64,000 nt of DNA from Marivita geojedonensis (GTDB lineage Bacteria; Pseudomonadota; Alphaproteobacteria; Rhodobacterales; Rhodobacteraceae): assembly GCF_002115805.1 (NCBI RefSeq), contig NZ_JFKC01000006.1:1-64000 (forward strand). Direction: 5' to 3'. The notes beneath the pieces were generated by a model. That model had not been told where the DNA came from and searched no databases. It saw only the letters and a program-made list of their open reading frames with translations. The position numbers were made by a program, and so were the translations under genes. Within the stretch, counting starts at the first letter, position 1. The number at the start of each line of letters is the position of its first letter. This document shows positions 8,734-17,171 of this stretch, in pieces.

Positions 8734-9614
8734 GCGGCAGCCTTTCTCTGGGCTTCACCTGCGAGTGTCGCCTGACCGTGGGTGAGCTTGAGCATCAGCT
8801 TGTCGAGCACGATTTCCGACACGCGCGTAAACAGCAGGTAGAAGATCAGCAGCGCGAGGAAGTACCACATGCGCCAGTCACCATGCGGGTAATCGGTGAA
8901 CCGTGCGGTCTTTGAGCCGCCCAGTTCACGCGCCCAGTAGACGATATCTTCGACGCCCAGCAGGAACAGAAGCGGGGTGGCCTTGATGAGAACCATCCAC
9001 AGGTTCGACAGGCCCGGAAGCGCAAAGACCCACATCTGAGGCACAAGGATGCGCCAGAACACCTGGCGGCGGTTCATGCCGTAGGATTCGGCCGTTTCAA
9101 GCTGGTTGTGGGGCACCGCGCGCATCGCACCATAGAGCACGTTCGCGGCAAACGCGCCGAAAACGATGGCAAAGGTCAGGACAGCCAGGAAAAAGCCGTA
9201 GGTTTCGTGCACCCATTGCGGGGCGTTGCCCAAGGGCAGCTTGGCGATGTCGCAGACGACGAAATCATTGCCCTGCCAGATGTCCGCCTCCCAGTCGGGA
9301 CATTTGATTTCGTGGCGGATCCACTCGAACAGCTGGTCGAGCGCGATCACGAAGAACAGGAAGAATGCGATGTCCGGCACGCCGCGCACGATGGCGATAT
9401 AGGCTTTGCCGATCCAGCTGAGCGGAGGGAAGGGCGAGCGGGCGCTGGACGCGCCGAGAAAGCCAAAGATCAGAGCAGATGGTGCCGTGATAGCCAGCAA
9501 CAAAAGAACCGTGAACAGCGACGTGTAGATCGCCATGTGTTTGCCGGTGGTCAGATAGCAGGCCATCCATGCCAGGCCGTCGAGCGACGCGGGATCGACA
9601 CAAAAACTGAACAT
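8730..9614 (-). CDS. Polar amino-acid ABC transporter permease (HisQ-type)
   Basis: A 294-aa membrane permease of the PAAT family. Landmarks are YIAIVRGVPDIAFFLFF after the second membrane segment and the EAA loop (NQLETAESYGMNRRQVFWRI). A periplasmic insertion with cysteines (EIKCPDWEADIWQGNDFVVC) is longer than usual. The start is ATG 9614 (MFSFCVDPASL) with AGGGGA just upstream, rather than the longer reading to 9674. It overlaps the following permease by 4 nt and is separated from the binding-protein gene by a 179-bp gap that holds a hairpin. Confidence 0.9.
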   Translation of the reverse strand: MFSFCVDPASLDGLAWMACYLTTGKHMAIYTSLFTVLLLLAITAPSALIFGFLGASSARSPFPPLSWIGKAYIAIVRGVPDIAFFLFFVIALDQLFEWIRHEIKCPDWEADIWQGNDFVVCDIAKLPLGNAPQWVHETYGFFLAVLTFAIVFGAFAANVLYGAMRAVPHNQLETAESYGMNRRQVFWRILVPQMWVFALPGLSNLWMVLIKATPLLFLLGVEDIVYWARELGGSKTARFTDYPHGDWRMWYFLALLIFYLLFTRVSEIVLDKLMLKLTHGQATLAGEAQRKAAA

Positions 9615-9746
9615 CTGTTCCCCTGAGCGGCTTCGGGTTGGGCAAGTCTTGCACGTCCATGCCGTGCTTGACAATTCCCGTGTCGCGTAACGCCTTGAGC
9701 GGTTTCAGGAAAACCGCAGCCCTGCGCGCGACTTGAGCAGAAACGA

Positions 9747-9772
9747 GAAGGGGCCGCAGTGGCGACCCCTTC
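9747..9772 (-). promoter_or_regulatory. Intercistronic hairpin after the binding-protein gene
   Basis: GAAGGGG (9747-9753) pairs with CCCCTTC (9766-9772). The stem continues past one mismatch as CGC/GCG around an AGTG loop. It lies 21 bp after the stop of the solute-binding protein gene and 130 bp before the first permease start. Such hairpins commonly protect binding-protein mRNA and lower expression of the downstream permeases. There is no T-run, so full termination is unlikely. Confidence 0.5.
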
Positions 9773-9793
9773 CCTGGTTCGGGTGCTGCCGGA

Positions 9794-10519
9794 TCAGAAA
9801 CCCGGTCCGATTTCCCATTTTGCGAGCAACGCGTTCAGCGTGCCATCATCCTTCATGGACTGGATCGCCGCGTTGAACTTTTCCTTCAGCTCGGTGTCGG
9901 ATTCACGAACGCCCATACCGACGCCGCCGCCGATCAGCTCCTGCTTTTCGAGCATCACGAGGTCTGCGTTTTCCTCGGCAATCGGGCGCAGGTAGGCATC
10001 ATCTGCCAGAACCGCGTCGGCCTCACCGCTGCGCACGGCCGCGATGGTTTCGTCCGGGGTCGCGAATTCAACCAGAGTTGCACCGCTGGATGCAATGAAC
10101 GCGGCCTGAATGGTGTTGGCCTGGGCCGCGATCACACCGCCTTCCAAGTCCACATCCGCGCCATCAAGGGCGAGGTAGGAAGACGGGTCCGGCTGGGTGT
10201 AGTTCTGGGTGAAGTCGATGACCTCATCGCGCTCGTCGGTGATCGACATACCCGCGATAATGGTGTCGTAGTTGCCCGACACGAGGTTCGGGATGATGCT
10301 GTCCCACTCGTTGGTGACCCATTCGCAGGTCAGTTCGGCGCGGGCGCAAAGCTCGTCGCCCAGTTCGCGCTCGAACCCGTCGACTTCGCCAGCGTCGTTG
10401 ATGAAGTTGTACGGAGGGTAGGCGCCTTCGGTGCCCATGCGGACAACCGAATGGCTGCCGGCAAACGCGACAGAGGCCGAAATGGCCAGTGCGGCTGTGC
10501 CGAGAAGGATGGATTTCAT
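9794..10519 (-). CDS. ABC transporter substrate-binding protein (SBP_bac_3)
   Basis: A 241-aa periplasmic solute-binding protein for polar amino acids. A Sec signal peptide is evident (residues 1-20, MKSILLGTAALAISASVAFA, cut before GSHS). The family signatures follow: GTEGAYPPYNFINDAGEVDGFE and IIAGMSITDERDEVIDFTQNY. Two cysteines (CARAELTC) may form a disulfide. It lies 27 bp after the ATPase gene. The stop is followed by a stabilising-type hairpin. The ligand is not identifiable; an amine or basic amino acid is suggested by the neighbouring genes. Confidence 0.92.
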   Translation of the reverse strand: MKSILLGTAALAISASVAFAGSHSVVRMGTEGAYPPYNFINDAGEVDGFERELGDELCARAELTCEWVTNEWDSIIPNLVSGNYDTIIAGMSITDERDEVIDFTQNYTQPDPSSYLALDGADVDLEGGVIAAQANTIQAAFIASSGATLVEFATPDETIAAVRSGEADAVLADDAYLRPIAEENADLVMLEKQELIGGGVGMGVRESDTELKEKFNAAIQSMKDDGTLNALLAKWEIGPGF

Positions 10520-10546
10520 GGTTGGTTCTCCCGGTTTCTTGAGTGG

Positions 10547-11320
10547 TTATTCGGCCATCGTCGAGGACAGAAAGCCTCGCAGCCGTTCCGATTTCGGTGC
10601 GCCGAACAGCGTGTCAGGCGCGCCTTCTTCTTCGATCAGGCCCTGGTGCAGGAACACCACGTGACTGCTCACGTCGCGGGCCATCTTCATGTCATGGGTG
10701 ACGATCATCATGGTCCGGCCTTCGGCGGCCAGATCCTTGATCACGCGGACCACTTCCTGTTCCAGTTCAGGGTCGAGCGCGGATGTCGGTTCGTCGAACA
10801 ACAGAGCTTCCGGCTCCATGCAGAGCGCACGCGCAATCGCTGCACGCTGCTGCTGACCGCCCGAAAGCTGAGCCGGGTACACATCGCATTTGTCGCCAAT
10901 GCCCACCTTGTCGAGATAGCCGCGCGCGGCGTCCTCGACTTCGGCCCGGTCGCGGCCCAGCACGGTCAGGGGGGCTTCCATGACGTTCTGCAGGATCGTC
11001 ATGTGGGACCATAGGTTGAACTGCTGGAACACCATCGAAAGATTGGTGCGGATGCGCAGAACCTGTTTGGGGTCGGCGGGATGCCGCCCCAGGCCGCTGC
11101 CCTTCCACGTTACCGCTTCGCCTTTGAACAGGATATCCCCCTGCTGGCTGTCCTCGAGCAGGTTGGCACAGCGCAGAATGGTTGATTTGCCCGACCCGGA
11201 CGATCCGATCAGGGACACCACATCGCCACGGTGAGCCGTAATGTCGACGCCCTTGATCACCTCAAGGCTGCCATACTGCTTATGCAGATTGCGGATGTCG
11301 AGAACGGGCGTGTCAGTCAC
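10547..11320 (-). CDS. Polar amino-acid ABC transporter ATP-binding protein
   Basis: A 257-aa ATPase subunit of the PAAT family. Walker A is GSSGSGKST, the Q-loop lies in MVFQQFNLWSHMT, the signature is LSGGQQQR, Walker B is ALLFDEPTSALDP and the H-loop is IVTHDM. All are intact. I use GTG at 11320, which gives the usual TDTPVLDIRNLHKQYG N-terminus. The frame extends to 11401 but that extension resembles no family member. GTG at 11320 also places the TTTGATCAAA palindrome 18-27 bp upstream, as at the GS-like gene. No strong Shine-Dalgarno precedes either start. First gene of the transporter operon. Confidence 0.9.
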   Translation of the reverse strand: MTDTPVLDIRNLHKQYGSLEVIKGVDITAHRGDVVSLIGSSGSGKSTILRCANLLEDSQQGDILFKGEAVTWKGSGLGRHPADPKQVLRIRTNLSMVFQQFNLWSHMTILQNVMEAPLTVLGRDRAEVEDAARGYLDKVGIGDKCDVYPAQLSGGQQQRAAIARALCMEPEALLFDEPTSALDPELEQEVVRVIKDLAAEGRTMMIVTHDMKMARDVSSHVVFLHQGLIEEEGAPDTLFGAPKSERLRGFLSSTMAE

Positions 11321-11337
11321 AGAGCGGTCTGGTGTTT

Positions 11338-11347
11338 TTTGATCAAA
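11338..11347. promoter_or_regulatory. TTTGATCAAA palindrome, candidate operator 2
   Basis: A perfect 10-bp palindrome centred about 22 bp upstream of the GTG start of the ABC transporter operon, in the 124-bp gap after the PhnD-like gene. It repeats the core of the palindrome before the 448-aa GS-like gene at nearly identical spacing. Confidence 0.55.
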
Positions 11348-11444
11348 GATGCGCTGCAGGATGAAGCCAAAACCGGTTCCGATGCAATGCGGAAATCGCA
11401 TTTTGCGTGGAGTTCACGCTCGGTGACCCAGCGTCAGCTCTGTC

Positions 11445-12185
11445 TCAGGGCGGAGGTGGCGCGGGAATGGGCTCTGCGAGGTAGTCCTGCGGACGAAGCA
11501 CGCAAAACCGCATTTGGCCACCCAGTGCGATCGGATCGGGCGGTGAAAAGCGTGCCGTCGCGGCGTCGAGTGCGCTGCGCAGCGGCGTGGGATCCGTTTC
11601 CAGAGCTGTGATGAGCGGCAGACCCGGTGTCGGGCGGGTGCGACCTGCTGGGGTGACGCGGCTGGCGTTCGGGTCGAACCTTTCAAGGAGCCGCCATGTG
11701 ACCGCGTCGATACAGGCGATGTCCGCCCGGCCTTCGGCCACGGCGGCGAGAGAATTTGCATGTGCGCCGGTCGGGATAAAGCCCGTCAGCGCCGCGAACC
11801 CGGAAATCTCCTGCGCTGCGGCCCAGCCTGACTGGCTGTCGGCGCTGTTATACGCCAGCCTGCGCGGCGGTCCGGACAGATCCGAGCGGGTGATGATCTG
11901 TGAATAATAGTGACCGTCCGGGGCATCGAGGCCGAAATCAAGCGTTCCGACGTATCGCACCTTATCGCGCAGCACTGAGCGAAACGGCAGCCCGCAGGTC
12001 ATCGACAGGGCCAGCCCGGAATCGGTCCAGTGTCGCGACAGATCATCCGGAAGCGCATCGGGCTCGGTCAGGTCGGGCAGCTGGATGCCCACATCCGCGG
12101 CGCAGTCCTGAACCACCGCCCAGAATCCACGCCAGAGATCGGCGTTCTCTGCCCGCCAGTACATCGGCAGGCTTGCAAGGTTCAT
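11445..12185 (-). CDS. PhnD-like substrate-binding domain protein without signal peptide
   Basis: A 246-aa protein resembling the phosphate/phosphite/phosphonate-binding PhnD family. Features include ALSMTCGLPFRSVLRDKVRYVGT, YNSADSQSGWAAAQ and the GRADIACIDAVTWRLLERF block. There is no signal peptide or lipobox, so it is probably cytoplasmic or has lost export. No matching permease or ATPase is adjacent; the downstream ABC operon has its own binding protein. Its ATG overlaps the terB stop by 4 nt, which suggests coupling in an rlmJ-secreted protein-terB-phnD-like operon. The C-terminus is Pro-rich (AEPIPAPPPP). Function is unknown. Confidence 0.75.
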   Translation of the reverse strand: MNLASLPMYWRAENADLWRGFWAVVQDCAADVGIQLPDLTEPDALPDDLSRHWTDSGLALSMTCGLPFRSVLRDKVRYVGTLDFGLDAPDGHYYSQIITRSDLSGPPRRLAYNSADSQSGWAAAQEISGFAALTGFIPTGAHANSLAAVAEGRADIACIDAVTWRLLERFDPNASRVTPAGRTRPTPGLPLITALETDPTPLRSALDAATARFSPPDPIALGGQMRFCVLRPQDYLAEPIPAPPPP

Positions 12186-12619
12186 GCCTTGTCGACCCGC
12201 TGGCGGGCCAGCGCGCTGTCCCGGTCATTGATGCCCAAGAGCTTGGATACCAGGCGCAAGAGCGCATCTTCCTCCGCTTCACGCACGCCGTCAGCCAGGA
12301 CAACCTCCCAAAGCGCCTCTATCACGGCGATCCGCTCTTCGTAGGGAACGGCATCCTTTATGGCAGAGGTAAAGCGCACCGTGTCCGGCGCCTCAGCTTC
12401 CAGTGTTTCCGCTTCGCCGCGCAGCTTGGAGGCCTCGAAAGGTGACAGGCCATAGCGCGATGCGGCGATCCGGTCGATGCGGGTCTTCTCGCTCTCGTCG
12501 TAATCGCCATCGGTGCGGGCGACGCGCACCAGAAGCGCGGTCAGGGCAAGACGGGCATCCGCGTCGGGAAGCGGGGCGGGGTCGGTCGCGGTCAGGCGCT
12601 TGATGAAATCTGCAAACAT
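12182..12619 (-). CDS. TerB family protein
   Basis: A 145-aa all-helical protein of the TerB/tellurite-resistance-type fold. The metal-coordinating style motif RTDGDYDESEKTRIDRI and its symmetric mate LADGVREAEEDALLRLVSKLLGI are both visible. The start is ATG 12619 (MFADFIKRL), the usual N-terminus; the longer frame adds an unrelated 18 residues. The ribosome-binding site is weak. Chromosomal single-copy TerB proteins are widespread, and the link to tellurite is not established for them. Confidence 0.82.
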   Translation of the reverse strand: MFADFIKRLTATDPAPLPDADARLALTALLVRVARTDGDYDESEKTRIDRIAASRYGLSPFEASKLRGEAETLEAEAPDTVRFTSAIKDAVPYEERIAVIEALWEVVLADGVREAEEDALLRLVSKLLGINDRDSALARQRVDKA

Positions 12620-12669
12620 GACGGGGATATATGCCGGGCGGTGCGCTTCGCCAATGGCTGTTCTGCGGC

Positions 12670-13356
12670 TCAACCTGACAGATCTTCGACCTCATAGAGA
12701 ATGTCGTCGATGGCAATGCCGCCGGGATCGGTGTTTTCGATGGTCACAGCCGCGATCCCATAGCCACTGCGCCACGCAAGCGAGATCACTCCGCGCCCGA
12801 GCGGCAGAACGAAGCGGGTGATCAGGCGGGCTTTGACATCGTAGAACGCGACCTGCGCGGCGCGGGGCATCGGGCGCTGGCCCAACGGATCGGGGTATTC
12901 GGCGTGCAGGCGCAGACCAAAGGCGAATTGCGGATCGTCGAAGGTGAACGCGATGCTGCCTTCGCCGCGCCCGTCCGCACCTGCAAACCCGACCGGCCCA
13001 AGCGGGAAGAGCGCGTTGGACCCAAAGCCATCGTGATACGCGATGGTGAAATTCTGACCCGACGCGCCCGGGATCACCCGTGGTGGCGCGCCGGGGCCGC
13101 CGTTCAGCACATCGAAGCGCCCGAAATCGGTGTCAGTTTCCTCGACGCCCTGTCCAAGAAGTCGTTCCGCAATCGACAATCCGGGGGCGCGCCAATGCTG
13201 GTCAAAGTTGATCCCCGGTTCGGTGACCGATGGCAGGCTGTCGAAGGTTTCGATGCGGTGCGGCTGCCCCCGCAGGCTGTCATACGGCACCTTGCGCAGC
13301 TCCGACGCGCCAGCGAGGCCGGGCAGGCAAGCGAGGATCAGCGCGGCGCGGATCAT
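12670..13356 (-). CDS. Hypothetical secreted protein
   Basis: A 228-aa protein with a short Sec signal peptide (MIRAALILACLPGLAGA, cut before SELR). The mature part is rich in Gly/Pro and short beta-strands. It has a late GIAIDDILYEVEDL segment typical of extracellular beta-sandwich domains that end in a D-D-I/L strand. No catalytic motif is recognised and there are no cysteines beyond the leader. Its ATG overlaps the stop of rlmJ by 4 nt, and terB follows 50 bp later. A periplasmic or extracellular carbohydrate- or ligand-binding role is possible but unsupported. Confidence 0.72.
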   Translation of the reverse strand: MIRAALILACLPGLAGASELRKVPYDSLRGQPHRIETFDSLPSVTEPGINFDQHWRAPGLSIAERLLGQGVEETDTDFGRFDVLNGGPGAPPRVIPGASGQNFTIAYHDGFGSNALFPLGPVGFAGADGRGEGSIAFTFDDPQFAFGLRLHAEYPDPLGQRPMPRAAQVAFYDVKARLITRFVLPLGRGVISLAWRSGYGIAAVTIENTDPGGIAIDDILYEVEDLSG

Positions 13357-14120
13357 CCCAGCGCCCGAAACTGGCCTGCGAGGGACTTGAGTTCGGGGCT
13401 AAGACCATAGGGCGGGTTCACGATGAACAGACCCGATCCGATCATGCGATGCCCTTCACGGGCCGGGGGAAACCGCACTTCGTGGGTCAGAGCATCGGGA
13501 TGATCCGCCTGCATCGCGCGCAGCATGGGGCGGTGCGCGCCGGAGGTCAGGATCGGATACCAGACCATCACCACGCCGACATTCCATTTTCTGGTGATCC
13601 CAAAGAGCCATTTCGGGATCTTTCCGTATTCGGCTTTGATCTCGTAACTCGGATCGACAAGCATCAACCCCCGGCGCGGGGTCGGTGGGCAGAGGCTCTG
13701 GGCGAGAGCCAGCCCATCCTGATGATAGATATGGTTGTTGGGCGCGCGCAGGTTCTCGCGCAGCGCGGCATGTTCCTGCGGGTGCAACTCGGCGAGGTGC
13801 AGGGTGTCATCCGGGCGCAGCAACGCCTGCGCGATGGCGGGCGAGCCGGGATAAAGGCCCTCGGGCTGATCCGTCAGCGCCCTGATATAAGGGTGGTCCT
13901 TGGGAAACCCATCCCGCAACCGAGCGATGCCCTGCGCCGCCTCGCCGGTCTTGACCGCCTCCGGGGCGGTCAGATCATAGCGGCCCCGGCCGGCGTGGGT
14001 TTCGATATAACTGAGCGGCTTGTCCTTGCGTGTCAGATAATCAAGCGCCACGGCCAGCGCCGCGTGCTTGTGGACATCGGCGGCATTTCCCGCGTGGTAG
14101 AGATGTTGATAGGACAGCAT
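13353..14120 (-). CDS. rlmJ: 23S rRNA (adenine(2030)-N6)-methyltransferase RlmJ
   Basis: A 255-aa SAM-dependent methyltransferase that modifies A2030 of 23S rRNA. The N-terminus MLSYQHLYHAGNAADVHKH is diagnostic. THAGRGRYDL belongs to the SAM site, and DPSYE (156-160) is the catalytic DPPY-type motif with Ser in place of the second Pro. The C-terminal NPPYGL block is present. Length is normal. It is 39 bp downstream of cutA on the same strand and overlaps the secreted-protein start by 4 nt. Confidence 0.93.
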   Translation of the reverse strand: MLSYQHLYHAGNAADVHKHAALAVALDYLTRKDKPLSYIETHAGRGRYDLTAPEAVKTGEAAQGIARLRDGFPKDHPYIRALTDQPEGLYPGSPAIAQALLRPDDTLHLAELHPQEHAALRENLRAPNNHIYHQDGLALAQSLCPPTPRRGLMLVDPSYEIKAEYGKIPKWLFGITRKWNVGVVMVWYPILTSGAHRPMLRAMQADHPDALTHEVRFPPAREGHRMIGSGLFIVNPPYGLSPELKSLAGQFRALG

Positions 14121-14159
14121 GAGGCCTTGATAGGTCAGTTGTGTCGGGCCGGATAGAGG

Positions 14160-14468
14160 TCAGCCGGTCGCGGTGGCGTCGATCCACGCAAGAAAACTGT
14201 CCGAGCCGTCCGTCATCTCGACCGCCCAGAGTGCGGGTTCGTCATAAGGATGATCGCGCAGGATCAACTCTTTGAGCGCGGGCCACGCGGCGGCGCTGGT
14301 CTTGAAGAGCAGGCGGTATTCCGGCTCTTCCTGCAGGCCGTTCCATTCGTAGACCGATGTGATCCGTTCGATCTGCACACAGGCGGCGAGTTTGGCCGTG
14401 ACGGCCGCGCGCGCAAGGATGCGGGCGGCGTCTTCGCTGTCGATCGTGGTGAAGGCGGCGAGGGGCAT
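14160..14468 (-). CDS. cutA: Divalent cation tolerance protein CutA
   Basis: A 102-aa CutA1-family trimeric ferredoxin-like protein. The family core is clear: AACVQIERITSVYEWNG, EYRLLFKT and ELILRDHPYDEPALWAVE. The start is ATG 14468 (MPLAAFTTIDSED); upstream codons encode an Arg-rich stretch that overlaps palindromic repeats and is not coding. It is followed by rlmJ. The role in metal tolerance is known only for some members. Confidence 0.9.
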   Translation of the reverse strand: MPLAAFTTIDSEDAARILARAAVTAKLAACVQIERITSVYEWNGLQEEPEYRLLFKTSAAAWPALKELILRDHPYDEPALWAVEMTDGSDSFLAWIDATATG

Positions 14469-14507
14469 GGAGAGAGCGTAGCGGGTGCGGGTGGTTTGGG
14501 GAAGAGG

Positions 14508-14660
14508 CTCGTCGCGTCGACGCGGCGAGGCACGGCCTCGAGGCCGCGTTTGCCGGTGCGTGCGAGCACGCACCCTACAGACCGTTGAGCTATGCGCTCA
14601 GCGCGAACAGCACCGCAGGTGCCGCGCCATCGGTCACGCCAGAGGCGTGCCTCCGGCACG
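14508..14660. repeat. Hairpin cluster in the 318-bp pyrG-cutA gap
   Basis: The gap 14469-14786 holds no gene. It contains at least five inverted repeats: 14508-14529 (CTCGTCGCG/CGCGGCGAG around TCGA, one G-U pair), 14533-14546 (CGGCCTCGAGGCCG), 14555-14574 (GGTGCGTGC/GCACGCACC), 14635-14649 (CACGCC/GGCGTG) and 14646-14660 (CGTGCC/GGCACG). A weaker one, GATTT/AAATC, lies at 14680-14692. It follows pyrG on the minus strand, so it can serve as a terminator or mRNA-stabilising region between pyrG and cutA. Confidence 0.6.
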
Positions 14661-14786
14661 ACCCGCCCCCCGGGCTGGCGATTTTGCAAATCTGGGCGCT
14701 GCGTTCATTCTGCGCGCGGGAGTGGCTGGAATAAAGCGCCGTCGGTCGTCGGGAGGATCGCCATCCCGCGGTCTGGCAATGGCGCG

Positions 14787-16430
14787 TTACACCAACCGCG
14801 ACACATCCTTCGCCGCCCGCACAAAATCCTTGAACAGCGGATGCGGGTCGAACGGTTTCGACTTCAGCTCCGGGTGGAACTGGACGCCGATGAACCACGG
14901 GTGGTCGGGCCATTCGACGATCTCGGGCAGGCGGCCGTCGGGGCTCATGCCCGAGAAACACAGCCCGCCTTCCTCAAGCGCCTTGCGGTACTTGATGTCG
15001 ACCTCGTAGCGGTGGCGGTGGCGTTCGTCGATGGTGGTGGTGCCGTAGACCTCGGCCACTTTCGAGCCTTCGGTCAGCACCGCGTCATAGGCGCCAAGGC
15101 GCATGGTGCCGCCCTTGTCGTCGGCCACGCTGCGGTTGACGGTCTGGTTGCCCTGCACCCATTCCTTGAGGTGGTAGACCACGGGCGTGAACCGCTTTTT
15201 CCCGGCCTCGTGGTCAAACTCCTCGGACCCCGCATCGGGCAGTTTGGCGACGTTGCGCGCGGCTTCGATCACCGCCATCTGCATGCCAAGGCAGATGCCC
15301 AGATAGGGGACCTTGTGTTCGCGGGCAAACTGCGCCGCCTTGATCTTGCCCTCGGTGCCGCGTTCGCCAAAGCCGCCGGGCACGAGGATGGCATGGAAGC
15401 CTTCGAGATGCGGGGCCGGGTCTTCGCGTTCGAAGATCTCGGCATCGACCCATTCGATGTTGACCTTGACGCGATTGGCCATGCCGCCATGGGTGAGCGC
15501 CTCGGCAATGGATTTGTAGGCGTCCTCAAGCTGAACGTATTTGCCCACGATGGCGACATTCACCTCGCCCTCGGGGTTGTAGATGCGGTCAGCGACGTCT
15601 TCCCATTTCTCAAGGTTCGGCTTGGGCGCAGGCGTGATCTGGAACGCGTCGAGCACCGCCTGATCGAGGCCTTCGCGGTGATAGGCGAGGGGGGCTTCGT
15701 AGATCGACTTGAGGTCTTGTGCGGCGATCACGCTGTCGGGGCGCACGTTGCAGAAGAGCGCGAGCTTCTCGCGTTCCTTCTGCGGGATCGGCCCTTCGGA
15801 GCGGCAGACGAGAATGTCGGGCGCCAGACCGATGGAGCGGAGTTCCTTGACGGAGTGCTGCGTCGGTTTGGTTTTCAACTCGCCCGACGCCTTGATGTAG
15901 GGCAGCAGCGTCAGGTGCATGAAGATGCACTGGCCGCGCGGCTTGTCCTGAGAAAACTGGCGGATCGCCTCGAAGAAAGGCAGGCCTTCGATGTCGCCCA
16001 CGGTGCCGCCGATTTCGCAGAGCATGAAATCAACCTCGTCCTCGCCAATGGAGATGAAGTCTTTGATTTCATTGGTGACGTGCGGGATCACCTGAATCGT
16101 TTTGCCAAGGTAATCGCCGCGCCGTTCTTTCTCGAGCACGTTGGTGTAGATGCGTCCCGACGAGATGCTGTCGGTCTTGCGCGCGGGCACACCTGTGAAG
16201 CGTTCATAGTGACCAAGGTCGAGGTCGGTTTCCGCGCCATCATCGGTGACGAACACCTCGCCATGCTCGAACGGCGACATCGTGCCGGGATCAACGTTCA
16301 GGTAGGGGTCGAGCTTGCGCAGGCGGACAGAGAAACCCCGTGCCTGAAGCAGCGCGCCCAGCGCCGCTGACGCAAGACCTTTGCCGAGGGAAGACACCAC
16401 GCCGCCGGTGATGAAGATAAAGCGTGCCAT
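14787..16430 (-). CDS. pyrG: CTP synthase
   Basis: A 547-aa cytosolic enzyme that aminates UTP to CTP using glutamine and ATP. The synthetase domain begins [18 protein letters not shown] with its P-loop and continues through [21 protein letters not shown]. The C-terminal class I amidotransferase domain has [12 protein letters not shown], the nucleophile Cys in [10 protein letters not shown], and His/Glu in [10 protein letters not shown]. The start is ATG 16430, with GGGAGG upstream. It lies downstream of secG on the same strand, separated by a terminator-like hairpin. Confidence 0.97.
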   Translation of the reverse strand: MARFIFITGGVVSSLGKGLASAALGALLQARGFSVRLRKLDPYLNVDPGTMSPFEHGEVFVTDDGAETDLDLGHYERFTGVPARKTDSISSGRIYTNVLEKERRGDYLGKTIQVIPHVTNEIKDFISIGEDEVDFMLCEIGGTVGDIEGLPFFEAIRQFSQDKPRGQCIFMHLTLLPYIKASGELKTKPTQHSVKELRSIGLAPDILVCRSEGPIPQKEREKLALFCNVRPDSVIAAQDLKSIYEAPLAYHREGLDQAVLDAFQITPAPKPNLEKWEDVADRIYNPEGEVNVAIVGKYVQLEDAYKSIAEALTHGGMANRVKVNIEWVDAEIFEREDPAPHLEGFHAILVPGGFGERGTEGKIKAAQFAREHKVPYLGICLGMQMAVIEAARNVAKLPDAGSEEFDHEAGKKRFTPVVYHLKEWVQGNQTVNRSVADDKGGTMRLGAYDAVLTEGSKVAEVYGTTTIDERHRHRYEVDIKYRKALEEGGLCFSGMSPDGRLPEIVEWPDHPWFIGVQFHPELKSKPFDPHPLFKDFVRAAKDVSRLV

Positions 16431-16602
16431 GAGTGGAGACCTCCCGAGATGTGCCTGCAAATCAAGCGACCTGCGCAGCCAAAGGCACGCAGCATCACGG
16501 GATTTGACCGGTAGAGGATTCGGCGGAAAAAGGCAAGGCCGAACCCAAGATGATGTTACGTCAGATTGCTGCGCCTCAAGGGGTGGTGGCCCAGTGTCGC
16601 AA

Positions 16603-16633
16603 GAAAAACGCGCAGCCGGATCGGACCGCGCGT
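16603..16633 (-). terminator. Terminator after secG
   Basis: Read on the minus strand, ACGCGC...GCGCGT form a 6-bp outer stem around a GC-rich interior, followed directly by TTTTTCTTGC. It starts 22 bp past the secG stop, as expected for an intrinsic terminator separating secG from pyrG. Confidence 0.6.
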
Positions 16634-16655
16634 CGGTTGTCTTGGATATGCTGCC

Positions 16656-17030
16656 TCAGTCGGCGCGCGGAACCAGAGGTGCGTCCGTGCCTGAGGAGGA
16701 GGGCGGCGGCAGAAGCCCGTCCGTGTCCAGAGTGCTGCCGTTCTCTTCAGCTGCCGGAGCATCGCCGCCGGTGGTCAGGCGGTCCATGATGGAGCTGCCC
16801 GAAGCATTCTGTGCCGCGATCACTGTCAGGGTGAGCGAGGTGCAGATGAACGCGATGGCAAGGATCCAGGTCAGTTTGCCAAGGCCCGTGGCCGCGCTGC
16901 GGGTGCTGATCGCCCCGCCACCGCCGCCACCCATGGCGCCAAGCCCACCGCCGTCAGAGCGCTGCAGCAGCACGACGCCGATCAGCGCGAGCGCGAGAAG
17001 GAGGTGGATGATGAGAACGACGTTTTCCAT
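16656..17030 (-). CDS. secG: Preprotein translocase subunit SecG
   Basis: A 124-aa small subunit of the SecYEG channel. Two membrane helices (residues 2-22 and about 50-72) flank the conserved cytoplasmic LLQRSDGGGLGAMGGGGGG loop. The C-terminal tail is long, Ser/Pro/Asp-rich and low in complexity, as in other alphaproteobacteria. The start is ATG 17030 (MENVVLIIHLLLAL); the longer frame adds 20 unrelated residues. Confidence 0.92.
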   Translation of the reverse strand: MENVVLIIHLLLALALIGVVLLQRSDGGGLGAMGGGGGGAISTRSAATGLGKLTWILAIAFICTSLTLTVIAAQNASGSSIMDRLTTGGDAPAAEENGSTLDTDGLLPPPSSSGTDAPLVPRAD

Positions 17031-17171
17031 GGCTGTCCCGGATCTCTTCGTGAATGGGGGGTATCTAAGGCCAAGTGCAGCGTGGTGCAACCCGTGTTGG
17101 ACGATCTGATCGCGCGCGCGTGGCCGGTGGTGTTTGTGCGTATTTGGAAAGAGTAGAAAGGGGCGCTCGGA

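Noticed and set aside
14592-16370. 592-aa plus-strand ORF opposite pyrG
   Set aside because: It is a full antisense frame over CTP synthase, a common effect of high-GC codon use; the product has no domain and no start signal.
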